Of a stretch of 26,344 nucleotides of DNA, positions 15,206-21,782 are shown piece after piece. Under the pieces are notes generated by a model. The model ran no database searches and was not told the DNA's origin. It saw only the letters and a program-made list of their open reading frames with translations. Every line of letters starts with the position of its first letter. Positions within the stretch are counted from its first letter, which is position 1. A program made the translations under genes and the position numbers. This stretch comes from DSUN01 sp035527715 (lineage in GTDB: Bacteria; Planctomycetota; PUPC01; DSUN01): positions 1 through 26,344 of the forward strand of contig DATKZY010000066.1 in NCBI GenBank assembly GCA_035527715.1, written 5' to 3'.

Positions 15206-16831
15206 GTGACCCACCGCAGAATGGCACGCCCCTGTCTTCTGGCCGCAGGGTTCGCCTGGCTGGCCGGCTCGCTTGCCGGCGCGGTCGAGATGCCCACGGC
15301 CCTGGAGGCCGGGCCATTCCTCACGGGCCTGCGGCCCGACCGCATCACCATCTCGTGGCAGACGAAGGAGCCGACCACGGGCCGCGTCGAGTGCCGCTTC
15401 GGGCGGCAGCGGCGGCTCGCCGACAGCCCTGCTCCCGCCCGCCTGCACCAGGTAACCCTGGCGGGCCTGCCGCCGGCGACCGAGTGCTCGTACCGGCTGT
15501 TCGTCGGCCACGCGGCCACGCCCTTCTGGCGCTTCCGCACGGCGCCGGACGGCCCCGCTCCCGTCCGCTTCGCGGTGTACGGCGACAGCCGCTCGAACCC
15601 CGAGAAGCACGCCCGCGTGGCCCAGGCCATCGCCGCGCACGACCCGGCGTTCGTCGTGCACACCGGCGACTTCGTCAGCGATGGCAGGGTGCGGGCGCAG
15701 TGGGTGGCGCAGTTCTTCGTCCCTGCCGCCGAGCTGCTCCGCGGTTGCCCGATCCTCCCGGCGATGGGCACGCACGAGAAGCACAGCCCGGTCTTCTACG
15801 ATTACTTCGCCCCGCCTCGCGAGCTGCTGTGGGCGGAGCGCCTGCGGGGCGCGCCGCCCGCCGCCTTCCCCACCGCAGGCTGGACTGCCTGGAGGTTCGG
15901 CAGCCTCGACTTCCTCGTCCTCAACTCGTACGCCTCGGTGAAGCCCGGGGACCCCCAACTGGTGTGGCTGGAGCAGGCACTGGCCGAGTGCCGGGGCACG
16001 TGGCGGATCGTCGTCGCCCACGAGCCCTTCTTCAGCAGCGGCAAGCACGGCGGCTCCGAGAAGCTCCGCGAGGCCCTCCTCCCGCTGCTCCTCGAGCGCG
16101 GCGTGGACCTGGTGTTCGCGGGCCACGACCACACCTACGAGCGAACCGTGCCGTTCGCCGACGGGGACGACTCGTCGGCCCCGCCGCTCGTGCAGATCGT
16201 GACCGGCGGCGGGGGTGCCAGCCTGTACAAGGTCCAGCCCGGGCCGTGGGCGGCTCACGCGTCCAGCACGCTCAACTTCTGCATCGTCGGGGTCGAGGAC
16301 GACGCGCTCGTGGTGAGCGCGTACGACGACGCGAGCCGGCCCCTCGACTGCGCCGTGCTCACGAAGGCCAACGGCCGCCGGGACTTCGGCGAGGCGGTGC
16401 CGGTCGCCGCCCTCGAGTTCCTGGCCGCCGCCAAGCGCTTCAAGAGCTTCTCCTTCCCTCATCCCGGCGCGGAGCCGAAGAGCAAGGAGTTCAGCTTCTC
16501 GGCCGCCAACCCCTATGCCCACGAGATGGTGGGCGAGTTGAGCTGGGAGGACGCGGAGGGGAACGGCTGGGCGCTGGAGCCCCCGAGCCAGACCGTGCGG
16601 GTCGCCCCGCGCGGCAAGGCCACGGTGCGGTTCACCGCGCGGTTCGACCCAACGGCTGCGGGGGCCGCGCTTGCGGCGGCGCCCCAGGCCGTGCTGCGGG
16701 CGGCCGGCCGCTCCGTAGCTGTCCCCGCCTTCGCCATCGAGGCCCCGCCGAGGCCGAGGAAGCCCGAGCCGCCCCCTCCCCCTCCTGAGCCGACCGACCC
16801 CTTCGACCTCGAGGAGGAGGAAGAGGAGTAG
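15206..16831 (+). CDS. Exported purple-acid-phosphatase-like metallophosphoesterase
   Basis: A 541-residue protein. After a signal peptide (cleaved near residue 26) comes a fibronectin-III-like N-terminal domain (about 30-112) typical of purple acid phosphatases. The metallophosphoesterase core follows: VYGDSR (124-129), HTGDFV (152-157), GTHE (188-191), VAHEPF (270-275) and GHDHTYER (306-313). The usual GNHE metal-binding Asn is Thr, which may weaken or change the dimetal site. A second beta-type domain lies at about 445-515, and the C-terminus is Pro-rich then strongly acidic (PFDLEEEEEE). GTG at 15206 is chosen because GAGG sits five bases upstream; ATG at 15221 lacks a ribosome site. It probably shares an operon with the aminotransferase. 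Confidence 0.85.
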   Translation: MTHRRMARPCLLAAGFAWLAGSLAGAVEMPTALEAGPFLTGLRPDRITISWQTKEPTTGRVECRFGRQRRLADSPAPARLHQVTLAGLPPATECSYRLFVGHAATPFWRFRTAPDGPAPVRFAVYGDSRSNPEKHARVAQAIAAHDPAFVVHTGDFVSDGRVRAQWVAQFFVPAAELLRGCPILPAMGTHEKHSPVFYDYFAPPRELLWAERLRGAPPAAFPTAGWTAWRFGSLDFLVLNSYASVKPGDPQLVWLEQALAECRGTWRIVVAHEPFFSSGKHGGSEKLREALLPLLLERGVDLVFAGHDHTYERTVPFADGDDSSAPPLVQIVTGGGGASLYKVQPGPWAAHASSTLNFCIVGVEDDALVVSAYDDASRPLDCAVLTKANGRRDFGEAVPVAALEFLAAAKRFKSFSFPHPGAEPKSKEFSFSAANPYAHEMVGELSWEDAEGNGWALEPPSQTVRVAPRGKATVRFTARFDPTAAGAALAAAPQAVLRAAGRSVAVPAFAIEAPPRPRKPEPPPPPPEPTDPFDLEEEEEE

Positions 16832-16844
16832 CGGCTCGCCCCAG

Positions 16845-16874
16845 TTTGCATCGAAGGGGCATTTCGGCTATAAA
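16845..16874 (+). promoter_or_regulatory. Putative promoter of the lipid gene pair
   Basis: TATAAA (16869-16874, 5/6 to -10) lies 18 bases after TTTGCA (16845-16850, 4/6 to -35). The leader would run about 85 bases and contain the palindromic repeat at 16888-16938. Confidence 0.38.
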
Positions 16875-16887
16875 CGCCGGCTGCCGA

Positions 16888-16938
16888 GTGGCACAGGCAT
16901 CTTGCCTGTGTCCCTCCCAGGCGGGACGCCTGTGCCAC
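16888..16938. repeat. Dispersed palindromic repeat (GCACAGGC...GCCTGTGC type), copy 1
   Basis: The outer arms GTGGCACAGGC (16888-16898) and GCCTGTGCCAC (16928-16938) are perfectly complementary. The left arm can also pair with GCCTGTG at 16904-16910 in a short hairpin with loop ATCTT. The 23 bases 16888-16910 recur exactly at 24796-24818. It lies between the putative promoter and the start codon, so it would be transcribed. Confidence 0.7.
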
Positions 16939-16966
16939 CATTCCCATCACCCGCGCAAGGCTGCAC

Positions 16967-17815
16967 ATGGACGGACAACTGCTGGCCAGGGTCGTGGAGA
17001 CCCTGCTCATGGCCGCCACGATCCTGCTGCTCGTATGGGCCGGAGCGCCCGAGACGGCGCCCTGGCGGGTCGTCGGCCGCACCGCGTGGGACACGGCTCG
17101 GTCCGGCCGCCGCATGCTGTACTTCCTCGCCTGCTGCTCGATCCTCGTGGCCAACTTCCTCTATCTCCAGCTCGAGGTCGACCGGCAATTCACGTCCTGG
17201 GTGATCACCGATCGGGGCCGGGACTACACGGCAGACGTCTACCACCTCGAGGGGGGCGCGGTGGCGCACCTCCAGCAGGCGCTGGCCTGCCTGCCGCTCA
17301 CGTGGTTCCTGGGCTTCATCTACGTCATCGTCTTTCCCTGCCTGGTGTTCGCGCTGCTGTTCGTGTTCGACCACCTTCGCCATCGCCGCGGGCTGGCGAT
17401 GGTGCTCATCGGGTACTTCCTGAACTACGTATGCGAGCTGCCCTTCTTCCTGTGGTTTCCCGTGCGCGAGACGTTCCACTACTACCGGCACGACCTCGGC
17501 AGCCCGGGCGTGCGGCTGCTCCTCGACGACATTCATCCCGTGGTGATGCAGGCGTACCGGGCGATGAGCGGGCTGGACAACTGTTTCCCGAGCTTCCACA
17601 CGTCGCTGGGGGTCACGCTGGCGCTGGTGGCCTGGCACACGGGACGGGTGCGCTTCGCCCTGCTGATGACCTTCCTCGGGGCAGCCAATGCCCTCTCGAC
17701 GCTCTACCTTGGCATCCACTGGTTTGCCGACGTGGCGGCAGGGGCCGGGGTGGGGCTCCTCGCCTACGGCCTGGCCTATGGCCTCTCGCGCCGCTGGGCA
17801 CAGGAACCTGAATGA
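16967..17815 (+). CDS. PAP2-superfamily membrane phosphatase (AUR1/IPC-synthase-like)
   Basis: A 282-residue polytopic membrane protein with about six hydrophobic segments (near 10-26, 52-68, 110-134, 143-165, 213-223 and 230-275). The PAP2 motifs are CFPSFHTS (P208, S209, H211) and STLYLGIHWFAD with nucleophile-type H251 and D255. The N-terminal KxxxxxxRP motif is not obvious, as in AUR1-like members. It probably removes phosphate from phosphatidate or a related lipid phosphate, or transfers a head group, on the outer side of the membrane. The ATG at 16967 has only a weak AAGG. The next gene starts inside its stop codon (ATGA), so translation is coupled to a glycolipid synthase-like enzyme. 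Confidence 0.85.
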   Translation: MDGQLLARVVETLLMAATILLLVWAGAPETAPWRVVGRTAWDTARSGRRMLYFLACCSILVANFLYLQLEVDRQFTSWVITDRGRDYTADVYHLEGGAVAHLQQALACLPLTWFLGFIYVIVFPCLVFALLFVFDHLRHRRGLAMVLIGYFLNYVCELPFFLWFPVRETFHYYRHDLGSPGVRLLLDDIHPVVMQAYRAMSGLDNCFPSFHTSLGVTLALVAWHTGRVRFALLMTFLGAANALSTLYLGIHWFADVAAGAGVGLLAYGLAYGLSRRWAQEPE

Positions 17816-18936
17816 GCAAGCGCGTGTTGATCGTCGCCCTGTCAGTTGGGGGCGGGCACGGCAAGGCCGGGCAGGCCATCGCCCAGGCCCTCCAGGCCCT
17901 CGCGCCGCACTGGGAGGTGCGGAGCATTGACCTCCACGACTACGCGGCCGGCTGGTTCCGCACGCTCTACGTCGCGGGCTACCTCTTCATCGTGCGCCAC
18001 GTGCCGTGGCTCTGGGGCTGGCTCTACCGCCATCCGCCGAAGGGCGGCGGCACGCTGCCGCCCTGGGTGCTGCGCCGCGCCCTGCGGCCCCTCGAGCGAC
18101 TCGTCCGCGAGTGGCAGCCCGACGCCATTCTGGCCACGCAGGTCACGGCGTCGGAGGCCGCGGCCGCGCTGCGCCGCCGCGGCATCCACCGAGGCGGCGC
18201 GGCGACCGTGGTGACCGACTTCGACGCCCATCCCTCCTGGCGCTCGGAGCAGATTGACCTGTTCTTCGTGCCCGACGAGGACATTCGCCGCCGCCTCGTC
18301 GCCACGGGCATCCCCGCCGAGCGCCTCGTGGCCACGGGCGTGCCGATTGATCCCGCCTTCGAGCAGCCGCTCGACGCCGCGGCGCTCCGGGCGAAGCACG
18401 GCCTCCGCCCCGGCGTGCCCGTCGTGCTCCTCATGGGCGGCAGCCTGGGCCTCGGGCCGATGGAGGCCGGGGTCCGCGACCTGCTCGCCTCCGGGCGACC
18501 CATGGAACTCCTCGTCGTCGCCGGCCGCAACGCGCGCCTCCGCCAGCGCCTCGACGCGCTCCGTCCCTCGGGCGACAGCCGCCTCCACGCCTTCGGCTTC
18601 ATTGACTTCGTGGTGGAGCTGATGGCCGTGAGCGACCTGTTCGTGTCGAAGCCCGGCGGCCTCTCGATGACCGAGGCGGTGACGCTCGGCGTGCCCACCC
18701 TCGCCATCGCCCCGCTGGCGGGGCAGGAGGTGGTGAACGCCCGGCACCTGGCGGCCCAGGGCGTCGTCGCGCTGCTCCCGCCGGGCGAGAGCCTTGCCGC
18801 CGCCGTGGAGCGCCTTCTGGCCGACGAGGCGGCCCGCCAGAGCCTCTCCGCCGCGGCGCGCGCCTACGCCCCGCGCAGCCCCGCCCGCCACATCGCCTCG
18901 CGCCTGATCGAGTTGGTGGAGAAGAAGCCGTCGTGA
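17812..18936 (+). CDS. MGDG-synthase/UgtP-like diacylglycerol glycosyltransferase
   Basis: A 374-residue GT-B glycosyltransferase of family GT28. The N-terminal MGDG-synthase-type domain starts with VLIVALSVGGGHGKAGQAI (5-23), the acceptor/phosphate loop of MurG-like enzymes. VVTDFDAHPSW and FFVPDEDIRRRL follow. The C-terminal nucleotide-sugar domain has VVLLMGGSLGLGPME, and KPGGLSMTEA with PLAGQEVVNA as the donor-binding loop. The expected reaction is transfer of galactose or glucose from a UDP-sugar to diacylglycerol. MurG is less likely because the DAG-type N-terminus and the PAP2 partner fit lipid glycosylation. ATG at 17812 overlaps the previous stop by four bases. It converges with the methyltransferase, 20 bases apart, with no clear terminator between. 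Confidence 0.88.
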   Translation: MSKRVLIVALSVGGGHGKAGQAIAQALQALAPHWEVRSIDLHDYAAGWFRTLYVAGYLFIVRHVPWLWGWLYRHPPKGGGTLPPWVLRRALRPLERLVREWQPDAILATQVTASEAAAALRRRGIHRGGAATVVTDFDAHPSWRSEQIDLFFVPDEDIRRRLVATGIPAERLVATGVPIDPAFEQPLDAAALRAKHGLRPGVPVVLLMGGSLGLGPMEAGVRDLLASGRPMELLVVAGRNARLRQRLDALRPSGDSRLHAFGFIDFVVELMAVSDLFVSKPGGLSMTEAVTLGVPTLAIAPLAGQEVVNARHLAAQGVVALLPPGESLAAAVERLLADEAARQSLSAAARAYAPRSPARHIASRLIELVEKKPS

Positions 18937-18956
18937 AGCGCCTCGCCCGCGCCGGC

Positions 18957-19832
18957 CTACAGCGCGGCGAGCAGGGCGTAGCGGCCGTACTTGTCGCGCG
19001 TGGCCGCGCCCACCAGGTGGTGCTCGATGCCGCGCTTGCGCAGCGTGCGCTTCGCGTGCCGGCGGACCTTGCCGTAATTGGCGTCGTCTATCACGACCAC
19101 GCCGCCGCGCGCCGTGAACCCCAGCACCCGCCGCAGCGTCCGCCGACGCGTCAGGATGGAGCCGAGGTCGTGCACGACGAGGTCGAACCCGCTGGGCTCC
19201 TGGCCCACGAAGTCGTCCCACGTCGCCAGGTGGTCCGTCGGCAGGTCCAGCCATTGCAGAATCTGCCGGGTCATCTCGAGCCACTCGGGCGAGGTGTCCA
19301 CCGACCAGACCTCGGGGGCGGGCATGGCCTCCCGCTGGTACAGCCGCAGGAGGACCGAGCTGAAGCCCGAGCCGAGATCCACCAATCGCCGGGGCTTCAG
19401 GAGACGGCACAAGGCCATCAGGAACACCGACAGCTCGAGGGAAACGGCCATCCAGGCGGCGTTGAACCGCGAGGTGTAGAGCTCGTAGTGCGGGCGGATC
19501 TCGGCCTCGATGGCCCTGGCCAGGTGCGGATACTCGCGCAGCGTCGCGAACCGCGTGGTGTCGCACAGCGCCGCGAAGCCGGCGGCCTCGCGCCGGCACC
19601 GCCACGGCGTGAGCCGCCACAACCCGCCGCGCAGGCGGCACGTGGCGTCCACGGCGAAGCTGAGCCCGCGCATCACCCGCCCCAGCCACGTCGGCGGCTC
19701 CAGCGTCAGCTCGCCGCCCGCGGGCGCTGGCTCCGCCAACTCCGGGGCGTGGCGCGCGGGGCGTTCCCCCGCGGCCGCCTTGCTGGCTGCGATCTGGCCG
19801 GGAAAATCAACGTCCAGCGGTACTTCGCCCAA
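18957..19832 (-). CDS. Class I SAM-dependent methyltransferase
   Basis: About 291 residues. The Rossmann core begins with RRLVDLGSGFSSVLL (motif I at about 150-157), then EVWSVDTSPEWLEMTRQIL (motif II acid), FDLVVHDLGSI and GGVVVIDDANY. This resembles methyltransferase family 24 (O-methyltransferase-like) proteins; the substrate is unknown. The N-terminal 100 residues are helical and rich in Arg and Ala. A longer frame begins at an ATG at 19901, but a promoter (19880-19908) covers that start. The TTG at 19832 is therefore preferred; it has AAGG nine bases upstream and gives a leader of about 40 bases. The gene sits downstream of the second URO-D-family gene on the same strand but seems to have its own promoter. 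Confidence 0.78.
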   Translation of the reverse strand: MGEVPLDVDFPGQIAASKAAAGERPARHAPELAEPAPAGGELTLEPPTWLGRVMRGLSFAVDATCRLRGGLWRLTPWRCRREAAGFAALCDTTRFATLREYPHLARAIEAEIRPHYELYTSRFNAAWMAVSLELSVFLMALCRLLKPRRLVDLGSGFSSVLLRLYQREAMPAPEVWSVDTSPEWLEMTRQILQWLDLPTDHLATWDDFVGQEPSGFDLVVHDLGSILTRRRTLRRVLGFTARGGVVVIDDANYGKVRRHAKRTLRKRGIEHHLVGAATRDKYGRYALLAAL

Positions 19833-19879
19833 TCTGCTTCCCTTCGTGCGGCGCCGGAGCCCGTCGTCTTGCCTGGGAT

Positions 19880-19908
19880 ATCTTACGTGCCGCACGCCCA
19901 TGTGTCAA
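19880..19908 (-). promoter_or_regulatory. Putative promoter of the methyltransferase
   Basis: On the minus strand a perfect TTGACA (19908-19903) and TAAGAT (19885-19880, 4/6) are exactly 17 bases apart. It lies in the 95-base gap after the URO-D-family gene. It overlaps the ATG at 19901, which argues that the true start is further downstream. Confidence 0.55.
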
Positions 19909-19927
19909 GCAGTGGGGCGCCTCGACC

Positions 19928-21079
19928 TCATTCCTTGCATTGCGGCTCACGGTAGCCGGCACGGAAGAGCTGGCGCTTGGTCTTGATGTAGAACTTGTAG
20001 TTCTCGTAGGGCACGCTGGCCGGCACACGGTGGTCAATGGTGGGGATGAAGCCGCCGGCCTCGACCAGCGGCACGAGGCGCAACAGCTCCTTCTCGATGG
20101 CCTTCGGGTTCTCGTTCAGCGGCAACTTGTCCACCCCGCCCACGATCCGCATCGCATCGCCCGCCAGCTCGCGGATGCGCAGCGGATCGCTCCCGCCCTT
20201 CACCTCCGCGGGGAACATGCAGTTGATGCCGCCCGCCAGGAACTGCTTGAGGATCGGGCACACGTTCCCGTCGCAGTCCGTCCACGAGATGTCCGTGCCG
20301 TGCTTCCGCAACACGTCGGTGATGCGGGCATAGCGGGGCACGATGAACTTGTCGAACATCCAGGGCGACACGATCGGGCCGGAGTTGAAGCAGATGTCCT
20401 CCCACCCCGCGCCGAAGTCGAACTGCACGTACTGGCAGACCTCTTCGAGCACCACGACGACGCACCGGCAGACCGTTTCGACGATGTCATCGAGCAGGTC
20501 GGGGTCGTCGTAGGCCAGCATGGCCGTGCGCTCGAAGCCCATCCAGTTGCGCGGCGTGCCAATCATCGAGCCGATGGGCGCGGCGATCGGGTGCTGCGCC
20601 GCGCGGTACTTCGCCAGATTCTCGTAGAAGGACGGGTTGACCCGCCCTTCGAGCGTGGGCTGGAGCTTCGCCTTGAACTTCGCCCACTCCTCGCGGCCTT
20701 TCAGCCCGTAGTCGAGGTAGTGCGGGATGGTGCGGATTTCCTTCTTCTTCTGATGCGCCACCGCGCCCACCCCGTCGCGCGTGATGATATGGTCGTCGGT
20801 CTCCTCGAGGGTCACGGGCTCGAACACGTTGCCCGTGAGGCACACGTTGGCGGGCACGCCGCCCCAGTTCTCGATGCCGAACCAGGCGTATGCCTTCGCC
20901 TCGTTATCCACCTCGCGGGGCAGCCCTTCGGCGTGCCAGCGCGTCAGCGTCGAGTCCCAGTAGCCGAACTCGAAGAACGGGATGCGGTCCACCTTCTGAT
21001 AATGCAGCACGCGCTGGAAGCGCTCGCGCACGCTCAGCGGCCCGCCCAGCTTCTTCGCGTCCTCGAAAATCGTTGCCAA
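19928..21079 (-). CDS. Uroporphyrinogen decarboxylase-family protein (not hemE), copy 2
   Basis: A 383-residue URO-D/MtaA-superfamily TIM barrel. It opens with LSVRERFQRVLHYQKVDRIPFFEFGYWDSTL, the family's usual first helix and strand. Later come FDFGAGWEDICFNSGPIVSP, the CDGNVCPILKQFLAGGINCMFPAE segment, IVGGVDK and IDHRVPASVPYENYKFYI. The hemE signature is missing, and a methyltransferase or carbohydrate-linked role is more likely than heme synthesis. The TTG at 21079 is favoured because AAGGAG lies eight bases upstream, and the longer frame runs through a GGATG-type hairpin that is not protein-like. Copy 1 at 12120-13163 belongs to the same superfamily but is strongly diverged. Confidence 0.86.
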   Translation of the reverse strand: MATIFEDAKKLGGPLSVRERFQRVLHYQKVDRIPFFEFGYWDSTLTRWHAEGLPREVDNEAKAYAWFGIENWGGVPANVCLTGNVFEPVTLEETDDHIITRDGVGAVAHQKKKEIRTIPHYLDYGLKGREEWAKFKAKLQPTLEGRVNPSFYENLAKYRAAQHPIAAPIGSMIGTPRNWMGFERTAMLAYDDPDLLDDIVETVCRCVVVVLEEVCQYVQFDFGAGWEDICFNSGPIVSPWMFDKFIVPRYARITDVLRKHGTDISWTDCDGNVCPILKQFLAGGINCMFPAEVKGGSDPLRIRELAGDAMRIVGGVDKLPLNENPKAIEKELLRLVPLVEAGGFIPTIDHRVPASVPYENYKFYIKTKRQLFRAGYREPQCKE

Positions 21080-21135
21080 GAGACTTTCTCCTTGACAGGG
21101 CCTCCTGCTGCCACCAAGGGGGATGGTTGGATGGC

Positions 21136-21184
21136 TGGATGAATGGACGATTGCCCGACACCCATCCACCCATCCATTCATCCA
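21136..21184. repeat. Hairpin of GGATG/CATCC words
   Basis: TGGATGAATGGA (21136-21147) and TCCATTCATCCA (21173-21184) are perfectly complementary, with a 25-base loop that also carries CCATCCACCCATC. The left arm is preceded by further GGATGGTTGGATGG words. It lies in the leader region of the second URO-D-family gene and could form a cruciform or an mRNA hairpin. Confidence 0.55.
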
Positions 21185-21499
21185 CTCGTCACAAGCTACC
21201 AACTCCCCCGCCCGGCGTCAAGCCCCGAATCGCCGTCGCCGAGCCTACCTCGCGCCCTACAGGGCTACAGGCCGCCAATCCCCCCGCCCCTGGGTTTGGC
21301 ACCCTGTAGCCCCGGGCGTGATGTGCGTAAGCACTTATTGTGGCGACACTTATGGCCTTTCCGAAGGCATCCCGCCCCCGCTACAGGGTGCCAACTGCCC
21401 GCAACTGCCCCTCTGCGTTCGGAGTCCTGGCTTCAGCTAGTCTGCGCTTGATTCCTGCCTTCGTCATAGCTCCTCTTGCCCGTCGCCCCGGCCCGGTCC
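21185..21499. other. Gene-free stretch with short palindromes
   Basis: No open frame here looks like protein. It contains scattered CCCTACAGGGCTACAGG, ACCCTGTAGCCCC and CTACAGGGTGCCAA words that can pair with each other, and GCACTTATTG/ACACTTATGG words recalling the CACTTACA words near the window start. I see no clear regulatory element. Confidence 0.35.
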
Positions 21500-21527
21500 C
21501 CTTGGCGTTCTTGGCGTCTTGGCGGTT
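21500..21527 (-). repeat. Dispersed CGCCAAG-type repeat, opposite-strand copy
   Basis: Read on the minus strand it begins AACCGCCAAGACGCCAAG and has three CGCCAAG units with period 8-9. It shares 17 identical bases with the copy at 373-399. Confidence 0.6.
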
Positions 21528-21576
21528 CCGCCTCCGCCACCCGAACACCGGCAACCGAACACACGTTCCCGGTGCC

Positions 21577-21605
21577 CCTTCCGTGCCCTCCGTGTCTCCG
21601 TGGTG
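21577..21605 (-). repeat. Dispersed CACGGAG-type repeat
   Basis: On the minus strand it reads CACCACGGAGACACGGAGG followed by another CACGGA unit, with period about 9. It lies 50 bases from the CGCCAAG repeat and has the same periodic build with a different word. Similar strings are familiar from intergenic DNA of unrelated bacteria; no function is known to me. Confidence 0.55.
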
Positions 21606-21632
21606 CGATCCCCCGAAACCCGCAATCTGCCC

Positions 21633-21661
21633 TTGACATTCTGTAGGGCGGGGACTACACT
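21633..21661 (+). promoter_or_regulatory. Putative promoter of the HAF-repeat protein gene
   Basis: A perfect TTGACA (21633-21638) and TACACT (21656-21661, 4/6) are exactly 17 bases apart. Transcription would start near 21668, giving a leader of about 115 bases before the ATG at 21783. A second TTGACA at 21668-21673 has no matching -10. Confidence 0.5.
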
Positions 21662-21782
21662 CGTGGCTTGACACCACAGCGCGCTCTTGGCGGCCGGGGT
21701 TCTCTCGCACACATCTCTGCACCTTCCCGACGTGACCGGGAGGCCCCCCGTCCGCCATGGGCGAATGTAAGGAGGTCGCGGC

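Noticed and set aside
13774..15771. A 665-codon minus-strand frame across the aminotransferase and phosphoesterase
   Set aside because: It runs through two recognised genes, an intergenic gap and part of a palindromic element, and shows no protein family features.
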